DNA of 64,000 nt from Portulaca oleracea (GCA_029582165.1 CM055882.1:11798001-11862000), one strand, 5' to 3'. Positions 12,801 through 27,800 are shown, numbered from the stretch's first letter. A program made the numbers and translations. Notes: generated from the sequence alone by a model not told the origin.

Positions 12801-15800
12801 ACCACACAGATTCAATATGAACCCAAAACTCCAAAAATCCGCGCGACCCCAAAGATGGGCCTACATCGCGCCAACTTCGCGGGAATTGGCCCAATCCGCG
12901 CCGTCCATTGTGGCGACCTAGATTTACTCGCATCGATCAAAATCCGCCAATTTGATTTCTCCGACCACCAAAATCCGCGCAATTCCACTATGACCCAGAG
13001 ATCCGCACCTTCCTCTTTGGGTCTAAAATCAGGGCCAAATCCGCGCTAACTTGATGACACGTTCAAGCCCCGGATTCATAAGAAATCCGCGCCATTCCCA
13101 TTTGAGTCCTGTTCAACATCAACTAGCAAATCCGCGCAGACTTTGTACCAGATCGCAACTCCCAACTAAGTCTCTGATTCCTATCAAAACTGGTACTGCC
13201 AAGCTCTCGTGGAATTCCATCGCACTCCTGACTCCCACACTATAAAATCCGCACGGGTTCTTCACACTTTCCTTCTTGAGTTCTTGTGCGTTCCAACTTT
13301 TATAGAAATCCTCGCAATCTCTTCTTCCCTTCCAAACATGTCTTTCCAGAAAGAACTCGACCAAAGGATTCTTTCTCTTTCCTTTGCCGAGAAAGAAAAG
13401 CTGAAACGATACAACCTACACACCTTAATTAGCCTCAGGCAAGTAAGGCTAATGTGGGATTTCCTTAGAGCCGCCTCTGAATTCTGGGACCCTGAACTCC
13501 ATTTGTTTAGGTTTGGGGGAAAAAAAAATTGTGTCCTCTCCCCGAAGAATTCGGCGCAATATTAGGTTTTAAGTTTACCTCCACACCAATCATCCCAACT
13601 TCCTCCAAAAATACCGCACCTAGGTACATTTGTCTCCTAGGCTTAAAAAAGAAATGACTTAGAGAAAATCTTAGAGGGTGAAAGAGTGAACTTTCTGCCC
13701 TTAATTTCCATGTTCAAAAGAAGCGAACACGTTGAGAGAAAAGTTAGGGCCCTAACCCTATGCTTACTAGGTGGCTTCTGTTTCTACCATGGCGGCACAG
13801 ACAGCGGTCCTGCTTCTTTGATCAACATTAGCAAAAGCCTCCGCGACGACCAAAATCTAGCACCGATGATAGTAGCTGAGACTATCCTGTGCCTGGATCG
13901 GTTTTGTAACGAATCTGAAGGCGAATTTTCAGGAAGCCCCCTGCTGCTTCAGGTAAAAATTTTCTACAACTCTCCGAAATCCGCACGAATTTCGCACCTA
14001 CCCCAATTTACTGTTCACAAATCCGCGTGGACTTTCATCTTCGAAAATCCGCGTGGACCTGATTTTCCTTGGAATTTAATTCTCTTCTTCTTTGCAGATA
14101 TGGTTGATGGAGCATACCCGCTTCTTGGCGCCATCGATGCCCATTCGTGAGACTTGTGGGCTTAACACATACAACCTATTACTTCCCTGAGCGAGCCAAA
14201 CGTCAAATCAGAAGGAAGCAGTGGATCCCCTCACTAGACTGCATTCCTCCTAACCCTAAAGCCATCACCAACGACGCTTCTAAAGTTCGATCCTGGCAAG
14301 ACTACTGGATGAACAGACCTATCCTCACTGTTCCCTCAACAGGAGGAAGCACATATGTATCTATGGCGTACCGCCAATGGATAACAGAGACTGATCCTAC
14401 TGTCAGGAAACGGCTAAAAGAGCGAGAGGGAAGAGGAATTGACCCATTGTTAACTAGGACTCGCCCTCCAACTACTACAATACGTCCTACGGAAAGGCCC
14501 GTGGTAACCAGGGAACTTAGGCCTGACGACCCTCCGCATCAGCGAGTTACAGAAACAACTGGGAATGGTAAAGAGAAGGCTCCCAGTGACTCGAACATCA
14601 AGAAGAGGCCAAGAAGGACATCCTCACAGGGTGAAGGATCAAGGTCTAGTATTGCTCCTGAAGCTGAGAAGAAGCTTAAACAGGACTGAAGAACTGATGT
14701 TGCTTGCCTTTTAAATTTGTATTTTTTTTTAGTGTGTTTCGTTTTTTTTTTTAGATGCTGATGAACGTTTGAGTAGCAAATAAATTCGCATGCTCTTTCT
14801 TTTTACTATTTGGAAATAATAATAAAGAATCATATTTCTTGAAATTCCCTAGAATTTTCTACCATATATGTGAAATTCGCGAGAATTTCTGCACATAGAA
14901 AATTTAATTCCCCTCAAAATAATGTGAAATCCGCACAAACTTTCGCATTACGAAGGAAACCTAAAAAAGAGAAAGAAAGAGAAAAAGAAAAACAAGCCGG
15001 GGAAGGGTGAAATCCGCGCATCTCTGCCCCAAAACTGCTCGAGAAAATATCAGCTGAGTATTTTGAGTAATACAGATTCGCGAGAATTTGAAAACAAAAG
15101 GAAGTCCAAAAAACATGAATCCGCGCGGATCTGCCCTAAGTTGCTCTCAAACTGAGTACTTCAGGTCGAAACGTAACTCCGCATAGAATCACCGAAGAAA
15201 CTTTGGCCCCGAAAATGGAGGAATCCGCGCGGATTTGGCCCAAAACGGCTCCAAAATAGAATACGAGTATCTTAAACAAGAAAATCCGCGCGGATCCTGT
15301 GAGGGTTCAAAGCCCAAAATTGAAATAAACCGAGAAAACCTAAAGTCAAAAAGTCCAATTTTGACATCTGAAGGTCCGCGAAGATCTCCTGGAACTTGGA
15401 TTTTAGAAAAAAATCGAGCCTTATGTTTTATTTCAAGTGCCATTGAACCCGCGAGAGTTCAATGTTGCTTTTAAAACAGAAAGTCAGAAATTAGGGAAAT
15501 TTCAATTGGTGAGGCCGGGCTTTTCAGAAAGCTTCCTACGTATCCACAATGTGCGGAATCAGGCCATCGTAGTTCAAGAAAAGTAAATCAGTTGCTGGAC
15601 AAATGGGCCAGTAGCTGATTCTTATAAAGTTGCTGGTTTTAATTACCAGTTGCTATGTCCACTTTTACCCCTTATGCATAAAACTTCTTAAGTTGATCTA
15701 AGTTTGTCAGCTGAACGCATTCTTCCCCTTCCAGATATACTAATCTTACCGCCCCTCCGGGAAGAATTTCCTTTATGATGTAAGGTCCCATCCAATTGGG

Positions 15801-18800
15801 CCTAAACTTCCCTCTTGGGTCCTGAATAGGTGCCCGTATCTCCTTCAAAACCATGTCACCCTCTCCAAGGTCCTTTAGTTTGACCTTCCTATTAAATGCC
15901 CCGACACACGATTACGTATATCCGACATTGTGCATGGCTCTGAGTCTCCTTTCATCGATGTTGACTAGCTCTTCATACCTAGCCTTAGCCCATTCCGCTT
16001 CCGGAATCTGACTCTCTGCTATAATCCGTAATGACGGTATTGCTACCTCTACTGGCAATACCGCTTCCATTCCGTATACCAAGGAGTAAGGAGTTGCTCC
16101 GGTGGATGTACGAATAGAAGTTCGATAACCCCATAAGGCAAAAGGTAGTTTATCAGGCCAATCCTTATAAGAAGAAGCCATTTTCTCTACTATCCTAGTG
16201 AGATTTTTGTTAGCCGCCTCAACCGCTCCATTGGTTTGAGGTCGATATACCGAAGATCTACGATGTTGGATCTTGTATTTTGCTAACAATTCCGTCGTCT
16301 CTTTCTTGAAGTGAACTCCGTTATCGCTTATCAATTCATGCGGAACCCCATAACGGCATATTATGTTTCTAAGTATGAACTTAGCGACGTGCTTAGAAGT
16401 CAATTTTGCATAGGATGCCGCTTCCACCCATTTTGTGAAGTAGTCAATGGCTACAAGCACATATTCGTGCCCTCCCGTTCCTTTAGGGGTCACCTTCCCT
16501 ATGATATCAATGCCCCAAACTGAAAATGGCCATGGCGAGGTTAACGTGGTCAAAAATGACGGGGGTTGGTATTGCAAGTTCGCATAGATTTGACACTTGT
16601 AGCACCGTTTTACATAGTCGTGACAGTCAGCTTCCATAGTCGACCAGTAATACCCCATCCTTTGAACCTTCTTGGACAACATCCGTCCATTCATATGCGG
16701 GCCACATTCTCCCCCATGAACTTCCTTCATCAAGTTCTGAGCTTCACTCTGTTCTAAACAAAGCAAATTGATACCCATGTCCGTCTTTTTGTACAACTGA
16801 TCCTGAATCAAACAATACTGCGACGCTAAGAGTCTGATTGCTCTTTGTGATCTTGTGGTAGAATCCTCAGGGTAAACCCCTTTGGTGAGGTATTGGTAGA
16901 TGTCATAATACCAACAAGATGAGTCTACCTCACAAACTTCCAAAGAATAAACATAAGCCGGTTGATCTCTTCGCTCTATGCATATAGGCATAGACACAAC
17001 TCCTCTCGGGATATTAAGCAAGGATGAAAGCTTAGCTAAGGCATCAGCTAATTCATTATGCTCCCGAGGTAAATAAGTGAACACTACTTGATCAAAGTGT
17101 TCTGCTAAATCCCTTACATAAGCTTGGTAGGGTGCCAAAGCTTCATTCTTTACTTTCCACTTGTTGGATACTTGATTTATTATAAGGCTTGAATCACCAA
17201 ATATCCTTATGCATTTTATGTCCATTTCCACGGCAGCCTGCATGCCAATGATACACGCCTCATATTCAGCTACATTATTTGTCGCCTCAAAATCTAACTT
17301 CACGGAAATAGGAGTATGGGCTCCTTCGGGTGAAATCAAAATGATCTACACCGAATCCACTTTGGTTGGAAGCTCCATCAAAATACATTTCCCATGTTTC
17401 TTTCTGTGTTTGAAATACTTCTTCATCGGGAAAATCTAACTTTTCTTCACTAGCCTCCTCAACAGGTAAATCTGCCAAAAAATCTGCGACTACTCTTCCT
17501 TTTATGGCTTTTTGTGGAACAAATTGTAAGTCGAACTCCGATAACATAACCATCCACCGAGCTACTCTACTATTGACCTGGTGTTCCATCGTGTACTCGA
17601 GGATTCATGAATGCGGTCACATGCACGGTATGCGCAAGCATGTAGTGACGTAATTTCCTCGTTGCCCAAACTAAGGCAAGGGACAATCTTTCAATGTTGG
17701 AGTACCGGGTCTCATATTCCAAGAATTTCTTGCTTAAGTAGTAAATTGCTCACTCTTCGCCATCGTATCTTTGAGCTAGCATAGCCCCCATTGCTGACTC
17801 AGTGATTGTTAGGTACAACAATAAAGGCTTTTCAGGTACTGGTGGAACTAAAACAGGCGGATTAGCCAAGTATTCTTTAATTTTGTCAAAAGCTGCTTAA
17901 CATTTTTCATCCCACTCAGATTTGACCCCTTTCCTCAACTTCTTAAATATAGGGTCACAAATCATGGTTAATTTCGAAATGAACCGGCTTATGTACTGCA
18001 ATCGTCCGAGGAAACCCCTTATCTCCTTCTCTGTCTTAGGCGGTGGCATTTCCTGTATCGCCTTGATCTTTGCTGGATCAACCTCGATTCCCCTAGAGCT
18101 CACTACAAAACCCAATGACCTCCCTGACGTCACTCCAAAAGCACACTTCTGAGGGTTTAACCTCATTCCGTATTTCCGCAGCCTATGGAAGAATCTTCTA
18201 AGGCTATCCAAGTGTGTGTCACGGTTAACAGACTTGATGATCATGTCGTCTACGTAAACCTCTGCCTCTTTATGCATCATATCATGCAGTAATGTGGTGG
18301 CTGTCCTCTGATAGGTCGCCCCTGCATTTTTCAACCCGAATGGCATCACTACATAACAGAATGTGCCCCAATGTGTGATGAACGTCGTCTTCTCCATATC
18401 CTCTTCAGCCATCTTTACCTGATTGTAACCTGAATACCCATCCATAAATGAAAGAAGGGCATGTCCACAGGTGTTGTCTACCAAAACATCGATATGAGGT
18501 AAAGGAAAGTCATCCTTCGGACTTGCCTTGTTTAAATCTCTAAAATCTACACACATCCGAACTCTCCCATCTTTCTTTGGAACCGGACTACATTAGCTAT
18601 CCGTGTGGATATTCGACACCCTAATGAAGCCTACCTTCAAGCTTCTCGACTTTCTCCTTAATCTTCAACGCCACTCCGGTTTCATCCGCCTAAGCTTCGC
18701 TTAACCGGTTTAGCGTCGGTAAAGCGAATTCTGTTCGGCTATTTCTCGGTCTATACCGCATATCTTGATATGACTGTGCAAAGACATCTACAAATTCGTA

Positions 18801-21800
18801 AGAGAAGAGTAAAGTGCTCTTGCTCACGATGGTTAAAAATTTCCCAATTTTGGTTGATTTAGGCTCTTGGTGTACCTAGATTTACTTCTATAGTTTCTTC
18901 AATTACGGAAATTTGATTTTCATGTTTCTCTGCTTTTAAAAGATCTTTAGGAATTTCTGATTCGTTTTACATCTTGATTATTTTCATTAGAGGCGGCGAT
19001 TCAGGGACGGGGATAAGAAGAGTCATAAGCAAACGAGTTCATTTCATTGAATTGAAACAAGAACATCAATAGGTGACTCAGCGGACCCCTGAAGTAGATC
19101 TGTGGTGATTAAGCTTAAACGACTCTAAGACGGACTCGAGAAAATGGAACAACAACAGATTGACACTATACTCTAACCCGAAACCGATTCTCCTAAAGCT
19201 AACACAAACTCCTTATCTCCTTTGGCGACACGGGTAACTTGCTTGGTTTCGACCCCATGTAGCGATGAGCTTAGTAGGATCGAAATCCATGCTTGATAGG
19301 GCCAAGGAAAGCGCCTCCACAGGTTTCTCCTCTCGCTGTGCTTCTTGACCGAACAACATTCCAAAGATGTTACTCCCTGCTAGATGAGTCCATTCTAGTG
19401 GGGTCTTGTTCTCCCTTGCAGGTGTGAACAATTCCTCTTCGAGTAGCATGCAGTCGTTGAAGATCTCTAAACCTGGAACTAAGATGCCCTTGCTCTTCAA
19501 ATAGTAGGGCTCCGGAAAACCAAAGTAAGGGAAAGGATCTCCTTCCCTCATGAACTGGCCATTAAGCGTGAGTGGATACGGCTTTATGCTATAAAGCGGT
19601 ATTGGCTCACCTCTCCTAATTCTCCTAACCTTCTTAGCTAATCTCCTCTCTTCCTCTGTTGGAATGTAGCCTAAACCAAAGTGGTAGCTCCCTCCTTGAG
19701 TCAAGGGAAAAGATGTAGGCCCTTGAGCTCTTCTTCCCAAAGGTAACCCGGGAAAGTATCCATGTCGCTTCAAAATTGCGTTCACCTTCCTGTTGGAATA
19801 AGGATCGAAGTCCAAAGGTGCTTCTTCCTTCTCCAAGGTAGCTACGATATCGAAATGGTGAAACTCCTCGTCCTTGGAGTTGTGTTCTATCTCGATCATA
19901 GGTTTCTTTGAAGTAATCACAGCTGCTAACTCCTCCCCTTTGACTGTTACCACCTGCCCCTTAACCATCATCTTCACCTTCTGATGTAGAGTAGATGACA
20001 CCGCTTGTTGTGCATGCAACCAAGGGCGTCCTAACAAAAGGTTAAATGATGCCGGAATATCCAACACTAGAAACTCAACATTGTTGGAAATTGCATCCAT
20101 AGTAATCGGTAACAGAATTGAACCCAAAATTCGTCTAGGAGTGTTGTCGTAGGCCCTAAGTTGAATGGCCTGCTGGGTAAGCTGATGGGATTGAATCCCC
20201 AGCTTCTGTGCCGTCCTCCATGGACAGATGTTCACCGCAGATCCGTTGTCCACCAATACTAAGGGTATCACCTTACTGGCACAACCCACGGTCAAGTATA
20301 AGGCCTTGTTGTGTGCAAGACCTTCCTTAGGCAAATCCTCATCACCAAAAGTTATGGTATTCCTGCCAGATGTGACAAAAGATACTATTTCTTCGGGCGT
20401 AATTTCGGGTGATACTTCCAACTTGCTCAAAGCCTCGATCAGGGCTTGCCTGTGCTTTTGTGAAGCTGCCAACAATTGCCATACCGTAACATCCATCTTT
20501 AATCTCTTCAACTGCTTTAACATCAAATCCTCCTCCGGAACGGGGATCACCACCTCTCCTACCTTCTCCTTCCCCTTTTCTTGAGGTTGGACTTGGGAAG
20601 GGCCTCCTTGATGATTATGGCGCCCTGACCTTGTTAGTAAAGTAACATCCGGAGTTTTGACCTCTCCGGACTTTCTTTGTTCCCAAAAGTCCTCGTCTCG
20701 TAATCCCAAAAGTCGTCCGTGGCCTTCTCGGCGAGGCTCATCATAGACATCTTCCTCGTCACTAGCCCATAAACCGTTGACCTCATGGCCCTCGACGTAA
20801 TGCATGATGTAAGTTGACTTCTTTGCATCGATGAAATCAGGGATCCCATTCGCATTCCTCAAACACGGCGTATATGCGGTGAACCTAGTGGATTGTTTGT
20901 GTTGCTAGGTTTTTGTCTTGCCGGTAAGGGTAGTTGTTTGGACCTAAACATCTCCTCCATCCTGTTCTTCAAAGTGAAACACTGCTCGATATCGTGCCCT
21001 CGAGCCCTATGGTACTTGCAGAACTTGCCGGCGTCCCAATTCCGTGGCTTCTCTTTTGGCTCCGGCATTAAGTCAGGAAGAGTAATCATTCCCTTTCTTA
21101 AGAGACGCTCTAAAGCTTGAGCGTCGTAGTGTCTATAGGGTGTATTCGATTGTAGCGTTGTAGGGCATTCACCTCGTTCCCCTTGTTGTTGGATGCAGAT
21201 GGGCGGACTTCTGTTAGTATAGGTGTTCTTCCAAATTTCAACAGCAACTCCTTAGCAAACTCACTTTCTATATTAGTCCCAGTCTTAATGTAGCGAAATC
21301 TTTAAGGGGTTGAAACCTCAAATGAGCGTTGTATGACGGTTGTAGACTTCTAATAAGCATGTCTACTTGGTGCTCTTCAGATGGTCGGTCCACCATTTGA
21401 GCTGCCTTTGATCTCCACCGAGCAAAGTAGTCAGAGAAAGATTCTTTCTCCTCTTGCTTCACTAATTCCATGTCCCTTAAAGTGATTGGCATGTCTACAT
21501 TGTAGAATGCGATGTAAGAACTCCTTGCAAAGCAAACTCCATTGTGTAGTCTTGGGGGTGAGAGTGTTGTACCATTTTATAACATCAGGTCCCAAAGTCC
21601 AAGGAAAAATAATGTGATAGATGTCTTCCTCTACCCCTTTTAGCGTCATTGCCCCTAGAAAGTTCCTTACATGCTGATGAGGGCTCTCAACACCGTGGAA
21701 CTTAATGTCTGGCATGTTGAACTTAGGGGGAAGCCTTCCCCGAGGCACCGGTGTAAAACCGACATCATCCATAAATTGGTTGTTGAACAAAGTAGATTCC

Positions 21801-24800
21801 TTCAACATCTGCTCGATGCGATCTAGTCTCGAATTTGAGACCCCGTGGACTGATCCATCCTTCTCCTGCCCATTGATCAACCTCCCCATGGAGGATTCTT
21901 CACATTTGAGTTCTTTGCCTCCTCCATGGCATGGATAACGGCGTCGATTCTGGTTCTGCGCCTCCGGTGGCGTTCATCGAAACTTGCATGTTTAGAATCA
22001 CATTGGTTAATTGCTCCAAGTCAGTATTTGGAGCTGGTGATGGTGGTGGAACAGCTTCCTCCCCAGCATCACTGTGTGGTTGACCCCCGCTGCCGTCATC
22101 ATTTGGGTTTGACATGGTTTGGATGGATCAATCACTAAACTCTCAACTACTCCCTCGGATGTCCCTTCGTCGATCGCCTGGATTGGTTACCTCGGATGAT
22201 ACCGGTTTTCGTTCGTCGTAATGAATATCGAAGGTTTCAACGCCTTGGTTTCGTCCCGTTGATAAACCCGAAACCAACCTATCCTGTCTTGAAAAGGTGG
22301 AGGAATTCAAAGACTCAGCTCAACGCCCTCCTAAAGACACAACATGCAATGGATGATGAATCCTATTTAAACTCCGAATAATCGAACTAAGGCTCAAGAT
22401 CATATGCGAAGCCCGAATAAAACTTTTATGCAGAATGCGGACTCAGGCTCGAAATAACATGTTTAAACCTTATCGGACCGAATCCCGAAAGGACTCAGGC
22501 CTCTCATAAGGGTTAAACATATTAATCTAGCGGACTAGACTAACTAGAAACCCATTTGGACCACACAAAGGGTAGGCCCGCTCACAAAATCCGCATGGAT
22601 CTTATGAGGCCCAACGACTTTAGACAGCCCAAATGTATTTCGGACTCGAAACACCAAGATTCTATGCAAAAAAAAAAGAAAAAAAACACAAACACAAACG
22701 AAAACCCAAAACGACCCCAATCTGGGTCTGGCAGCCACCGAGCTCCCAGGAGTCCGCGCGGATCCCTTGGGCTTGCGCCCAGTGAGGCCTGCGCGGATTT
22801 TCTTGGCTCAAAATTACTGCCAAGCCCAGATCCCAGCCAAACACAAAATAAGAAGGAAAAGAAAAAAAAAACGACGACCAACACCTAACACACAGATAGC
22901 TTTGATTCGGGCTGTGATAACGCCAAGCCCCCGTAAATCCGCGGATTTACGGGCTCGTGCCTACACTGGCCCGAATCTGGTTAAAAAAGAAAAGAAAACA
23001 AACCGGAAGAATTTGGACCACATGTGACCCGGGCCCAACCTGGAATCCGCGGATTCCCTGGATCTGAGTCCTATGTGGGCCAATTCGACTGCACCGACCT
23101 TCCCAATTTAGGCTGTCGATGGCGAGCACAACAGAATCGCGCATTTCTGGGCTCAGCCTCTTGTCGGGCCTAAACAAATCCGTCACGCCTGAGCAGAAAA
23201 GATGAAAGAAGACTTCATTTTTAACTTTTTCCTCTAAGCATTATTGCATGGTCTCAGGTTCGAGGATAGGGAGAAACACATATCATACAAATGCAGTTCA
23301 ATCCTAACCAAGGCCCTACGTTTAGAGTTTAAGGGTCGATTCACTACCGGCTCCTAACTCGTGTCCCGGGTATTTGACCTCCATGGGGTGCATGGAAGGT
23401 TAATACCCCCGGGTTGCTCCTTTTAATCAAGTGGATTAAAGAGTATGGCACGAGAGGGAAAAACAACCACCGGCTCGGTGAAGGTCTAAATGGACCCACC
23501 TAAGTTGAATGGTTAATGTTTTTCCCGAAATGGTAAGTAAGGATTTTCCTAAACGGTACCTTGTGTGCCCGACGAAGGGGAAGGCCCGTGAGATGCAAAT
23601 AATGCCTAAAGTAAAAAAAAACGTGACAACTTTTTTTTTTTTAAAAAACTAAACCCGACTTTTCAAGTTTTTACCCTCTTATAAGTCCCCAGTGGAGTCG
23701 TCACTGTAGGGCCCGCGGCCCCGGAGGGCACGGTCCCCCACGGAAGGTCGATTCGACGTAGGGTTGCTTATCTTTAAAAGGGACGAATTTAAGATTTTTG
23801 GCTTTCCGAGGGTTATTTTCGGAATTCGACAAAAAAGAAAAAAAGTAAAAGAAAAAAGAAACGAACTCGGGCCTGGATCCGCGCGGATCGCAGCCAACTG
23901 AAACCTAAATGGTGCACGGATCCACGCGATTCGTGACCATTCTGGACCAAAAAACTAAAAAAGGAAAAAATAAACCGGGTAGGATCCGCGCGGATTTGGA
24001 TCCTTTACGGGCCAAAATTAATTCGTCGAGGCAAAAGAAAAGAGAAAGAAGAAAAAAAAATGAAAAAAGAAACTGGGCCAACCAAGGCCGGATCCGCGCG
24101 GATCCGGGCACTGTTTAGGCCGAAACAAGTTTTTTTTTTTTAACAAAACGAAAAGATAAAAGAAAATGAGAAGAGAAAAAGCTGACCCAAATAGACCTGG
24201 ATCCGCGCGGATTCCGGGTCCATTTTGGGTCGGTGTTCCTCTTTTCTCTTTTTCTGACTTTTTTAGAAAAAAATGAAAATAAAAAAAAACCTAAAATAAA
24301 AAAAAGAGGAGTCGCCAGTTAATTTTAAAAGTAAAATTAACAAAACCTAAATTTTATGACTCCGGTCTCGAACCAAAAGAACGGATTCGGGGGTAAAGAA
24401 GTCGGTGTAGGGGGATGCCCTTGCACCGCCCGCCGAAGCGGCCTTTACTAAGTCAGGTTTTACATATTAAGAAAAAAAAAAAGAAGAGTTGTCACGAATT
24501 AAGAAAAATATGCATGCATTCGGAATGGAATAATAAGGTTCACATAATGGATGAAATAACAAAAGAAACGAAAAGAAAACTAAATTACAGCGGGCGGGGA
24601 TCTACCGACTACATTATTACAGTTATGGCCTAAGAAACGAGAAAAAGAGAAAAGATGAAAATACCCAAAATCCGCGCGGATTTTGTCTGGTACAGGTCGG
24701 ATGAACCAAAGTGGTCTGGGGTGGGCCGGAATCTGCGTGGACCTGAAGTGGCCGAGAAGCCCAACTGGTGAAATCCGCGCGAATTTCGCAAACCTTCGCC

Positions 24801-27800
24801 GGAATCAAGTTTTTTAGGAGAAAATTTGAGTTCGCCTGGAAAACTCTCACCGGGATCAAAAATTGCCAACCCCCCAAAATTGGATCCGCGCGGATCCTTA
24901 AATAACCCGGGCGAATGGCGGTAGCGTGTTATTCCTCGACCAGAAATCGCGCCACTCCCGGTTGCAAGGCGGTTTGATCGATTATCTTGTTGCAGAGTAA
25001 ACGCTTTGAACCGCGAATCCGCGCAATCCTGACCGACCCGAATCTGTGCGGATTCTTGGGTTCTATTTGGATCCGGATCCAGTTCAAGATCCGCGTGGAT
25101 CCACCTTCAAAATCTGGGATGGGCATAAATCCGCGCCGATCTCTATATTATGGCCCAAACACAAAAATCCGCGCCAACCTTCCCAATTTGGTCCAGATAC
25201 CAGAAATCCGCGCCAACCCGACTGTTAGGCCCATCTATAGAATCCGCGCCAACCTTGCCGATTTTGGCCCAAATTTTGTAAATTCGCGCCAGCCCTACCA
25301 TTTTGGCCCAAATCCGCACAAGCCTTCATTTCTGTCCCCGGGTTAAACTGAAAATCTGCCCGACCCATTTTCGGTGTCTACAGAATACATAAAATAAGTT
25401 GATCTAAACCTAGTTACTACACAACGATTTAACATCATACATTGGCTTAGGCCCAAAATGAGACAGTTTGGTTCGACGTGCAGAGCCTCAGTTGAATTGA
25501 CCTACCGAAACAAATAAGTATCTGGCCAGTATTAATTGAGTTTCTTTTAACATATAGCATGACTGGGAAAAAAAACAAGTAATAGTGAACCATTTTTTTT
25601 TTGGTGCAGAAGAGGGGCAAAATCCCTAGTAATACTGAACCTGAACCTAATACAGTGTCTATTCACACATTCTCACCCACTGCAAAATTGACCTTTACCC
25701 AAATGACCTAATTCCCATGTTAATGCTATTGATTCAGACCTTGCTTCGGTTTAGGAAATGAGTACATGGTGTTGTGGTATCATTTAAATGATTGGTAAAT
25801 GGGATGCAACTGTGAGAATCAGATTTGACTCATCTCCAATAAATCAGAAAAAGAATCAGTAACTCAACAATTAAGCTCCAACTTATTGATGATTCCATAC
25901 CAGGCAGAACCATGACTTTCTCCTCTTTTGCAAGCTTTTTGCAGAAATCAATATCATCTAGTATGTCATTGCCATCCAACATATCCATATTTAGTTTCAC
26001 CTGCAGATACACTTTCCATTCAGGTATCATTTTATAATCGGCACTGACAAAAATGTTGCAATTCTATTATAGTATTACATCCTTACCATGGTAAACATAG
26101 AACCTTCTGGTTTATTTGGACAAGTAACATGAGGAATCTCCTTAAGTTTCTCAAAAATAATATCTGCATCTTGACCCAGAACATCAATAATTTTGGAGTA
26201 GAACCCCTCTTCTGTCTTCTCAATTATTTCAGGAAGAGCTGCCTGATATGCCACAAAACCTCTATATTATACTTGAATATCAGTAAATTGATTACTTCAA
26301 GAGCCTTTCACTGGAAATATAGAAGAGACAAACCTGAATAAATGTCGGAGGATCAGAGGCAACCTCGAAGAAGGCTTTAACCCACTCCAGAAACTGACAA
26401 AAAGAGAGGATGTAGGTAAAGAAAGTATACTTCACCAAAGCCAAAAAGGGTAACAATTAACAAACCAACAATCAAAATCCACATATGGCAGGATCAACCC
26501 ACTACTGCAACAATGTCACCCTTAGCAATTCACTTAATAGTTTTGACATCAAACGAATGAATGAATAAATAAAGATGATAAAAGAAAGAAGATAAGAACC
26601 ACAGAATTTTTTAAGAAGCCTTCTGGATCAGTCAGAACAAGCCAACCAAGCCGCCAACCAGGAACCATCCATCGCTTTGACATGGACCCAAGTGTAATAA
26701 CAGGCACTCCGGAAGCAAACACTCCCATTCGAATGAAAGGATTACTTCCAAACGTAATGTGCTCATATACCTCATCAGCAATGATAAGTAAACCCAGCTT
26801 TCTTGCAGTTTCAGCCACCTACAGCAATAGAGGAGGAACTAATCATAACAACTTACAATAAGGCAAGAAGCTGAGAAAACCAGGACACAAAGAGGCTGAA
26901 TACTGGTTTATATGGAAACAAACCTAATCAAATTTCTGAAACATGGTACTAATTTGTCATATGAATTGATGCAGTGGAAGCTTTAAAATTCAATCGAACT
27001 TCAAACATATCAATCCACTCCATGAAAAAGGTTTTTTTTTCCCTAAGAAATAAGCTTCTGTAGATTTTGAAGACAATATTTTTGAAGGAGAACATCAATA
27101 TGCATTAGAGTAAGACAACATATTCTCATACTTTCAGTGGACGCCTAATGCATATGGATGGAACATTAACATGGTAAAATAGTTACGGCTGAAACTTCCA
27201 GAGATCACATACGATCAATCAAAACATTGAATAAAAGTGAAAAAATTATCATGAGAGTATAACATCAAGTCTGAAGTGCAGAAAGTAGTTGAATCAGAAG
27301 CAGTGATTGTGAAATTCAAAGAAATTTCATAGTCTTTTAGATAATGTAATGCACCTTTTCCAAATGCTGCCGAGAGTAGACACTTCCACATGGATTTCCA
27401 GGGTTTATTATAATGATAGCCACAATGTTGTTGTCTGCTAAAGCTTCAACAGAATCAAGGTCAACTTCCCATCCCTTTTCCGGAACAAGATCATAATGGC
27501 GAACTTCAAGTTGTGACAAAGCCGCAGCAGCATCATATGTGCTGTAACCTGGTCTTGGCAGCAATATGTTCGCTGTAGGATCAGCAAGAGATGAAATTAC
27601 ACAATGAATTGCTTGTTTGCCACCAACTGTGAGGTGAACATCATCTGCTGATATCTTAAATGGGAGGTCTTTAGACATGTACTCTGCTACAGCCCTGCAA
27701 TACCATCATTCCTGTTACTCCTGTACTAAATCAGTATCCTAAGGAGACATATGTTGATAAACCCAATAATTATCATTGAACTATCCTCACTATTGATCTC

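Larger units (their letters stand above)
10187..25382 (-). mobile_element. Complete Tat-lineage Ty3/Gypsy LTR retrotransposon
   Basis: This 15,196-bp element is bounded by TGTAG...CTACA ends and a 5-bp target duplication, GAATA, at 10182-10186 and 25383-25387. Order on the minus strand: 5' LTR, PBS, long leader, gag, protease, RT, degenerate RNase H, a second (archaeal-type) RNase H, integrase, pol C-terminus, a long 3' region with an opposite-strand ORF, polypurine tract, 3' LTR. The dual RNase H and the antisense ORF before the 3' LTR are features of the Tat/Ogre/Retand lineage. gag and pol have several frameshifts and stops, so the copy is not autonomous. It lies in the last intron of aminotransferase A. 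Confidence 0.93.

Noticed and set aside
10187..25382. The CCGCGCGG repeats as a CRISPR array or satellite.
   Set aside because: Spacing is irregular, repeats are very short and palindromic, the host is a plant, and the copies lie within one retrotransposon.
25830..26030. Aminotransferase A ending in the intron after LPG (frame [11 protein letters not shown]...), i.e. a truncated gene.
   Set aside because: A splice donor follows LPG and the missing last exon is found beyond the retrotransposon, in frame, with the conserved Arg motif.
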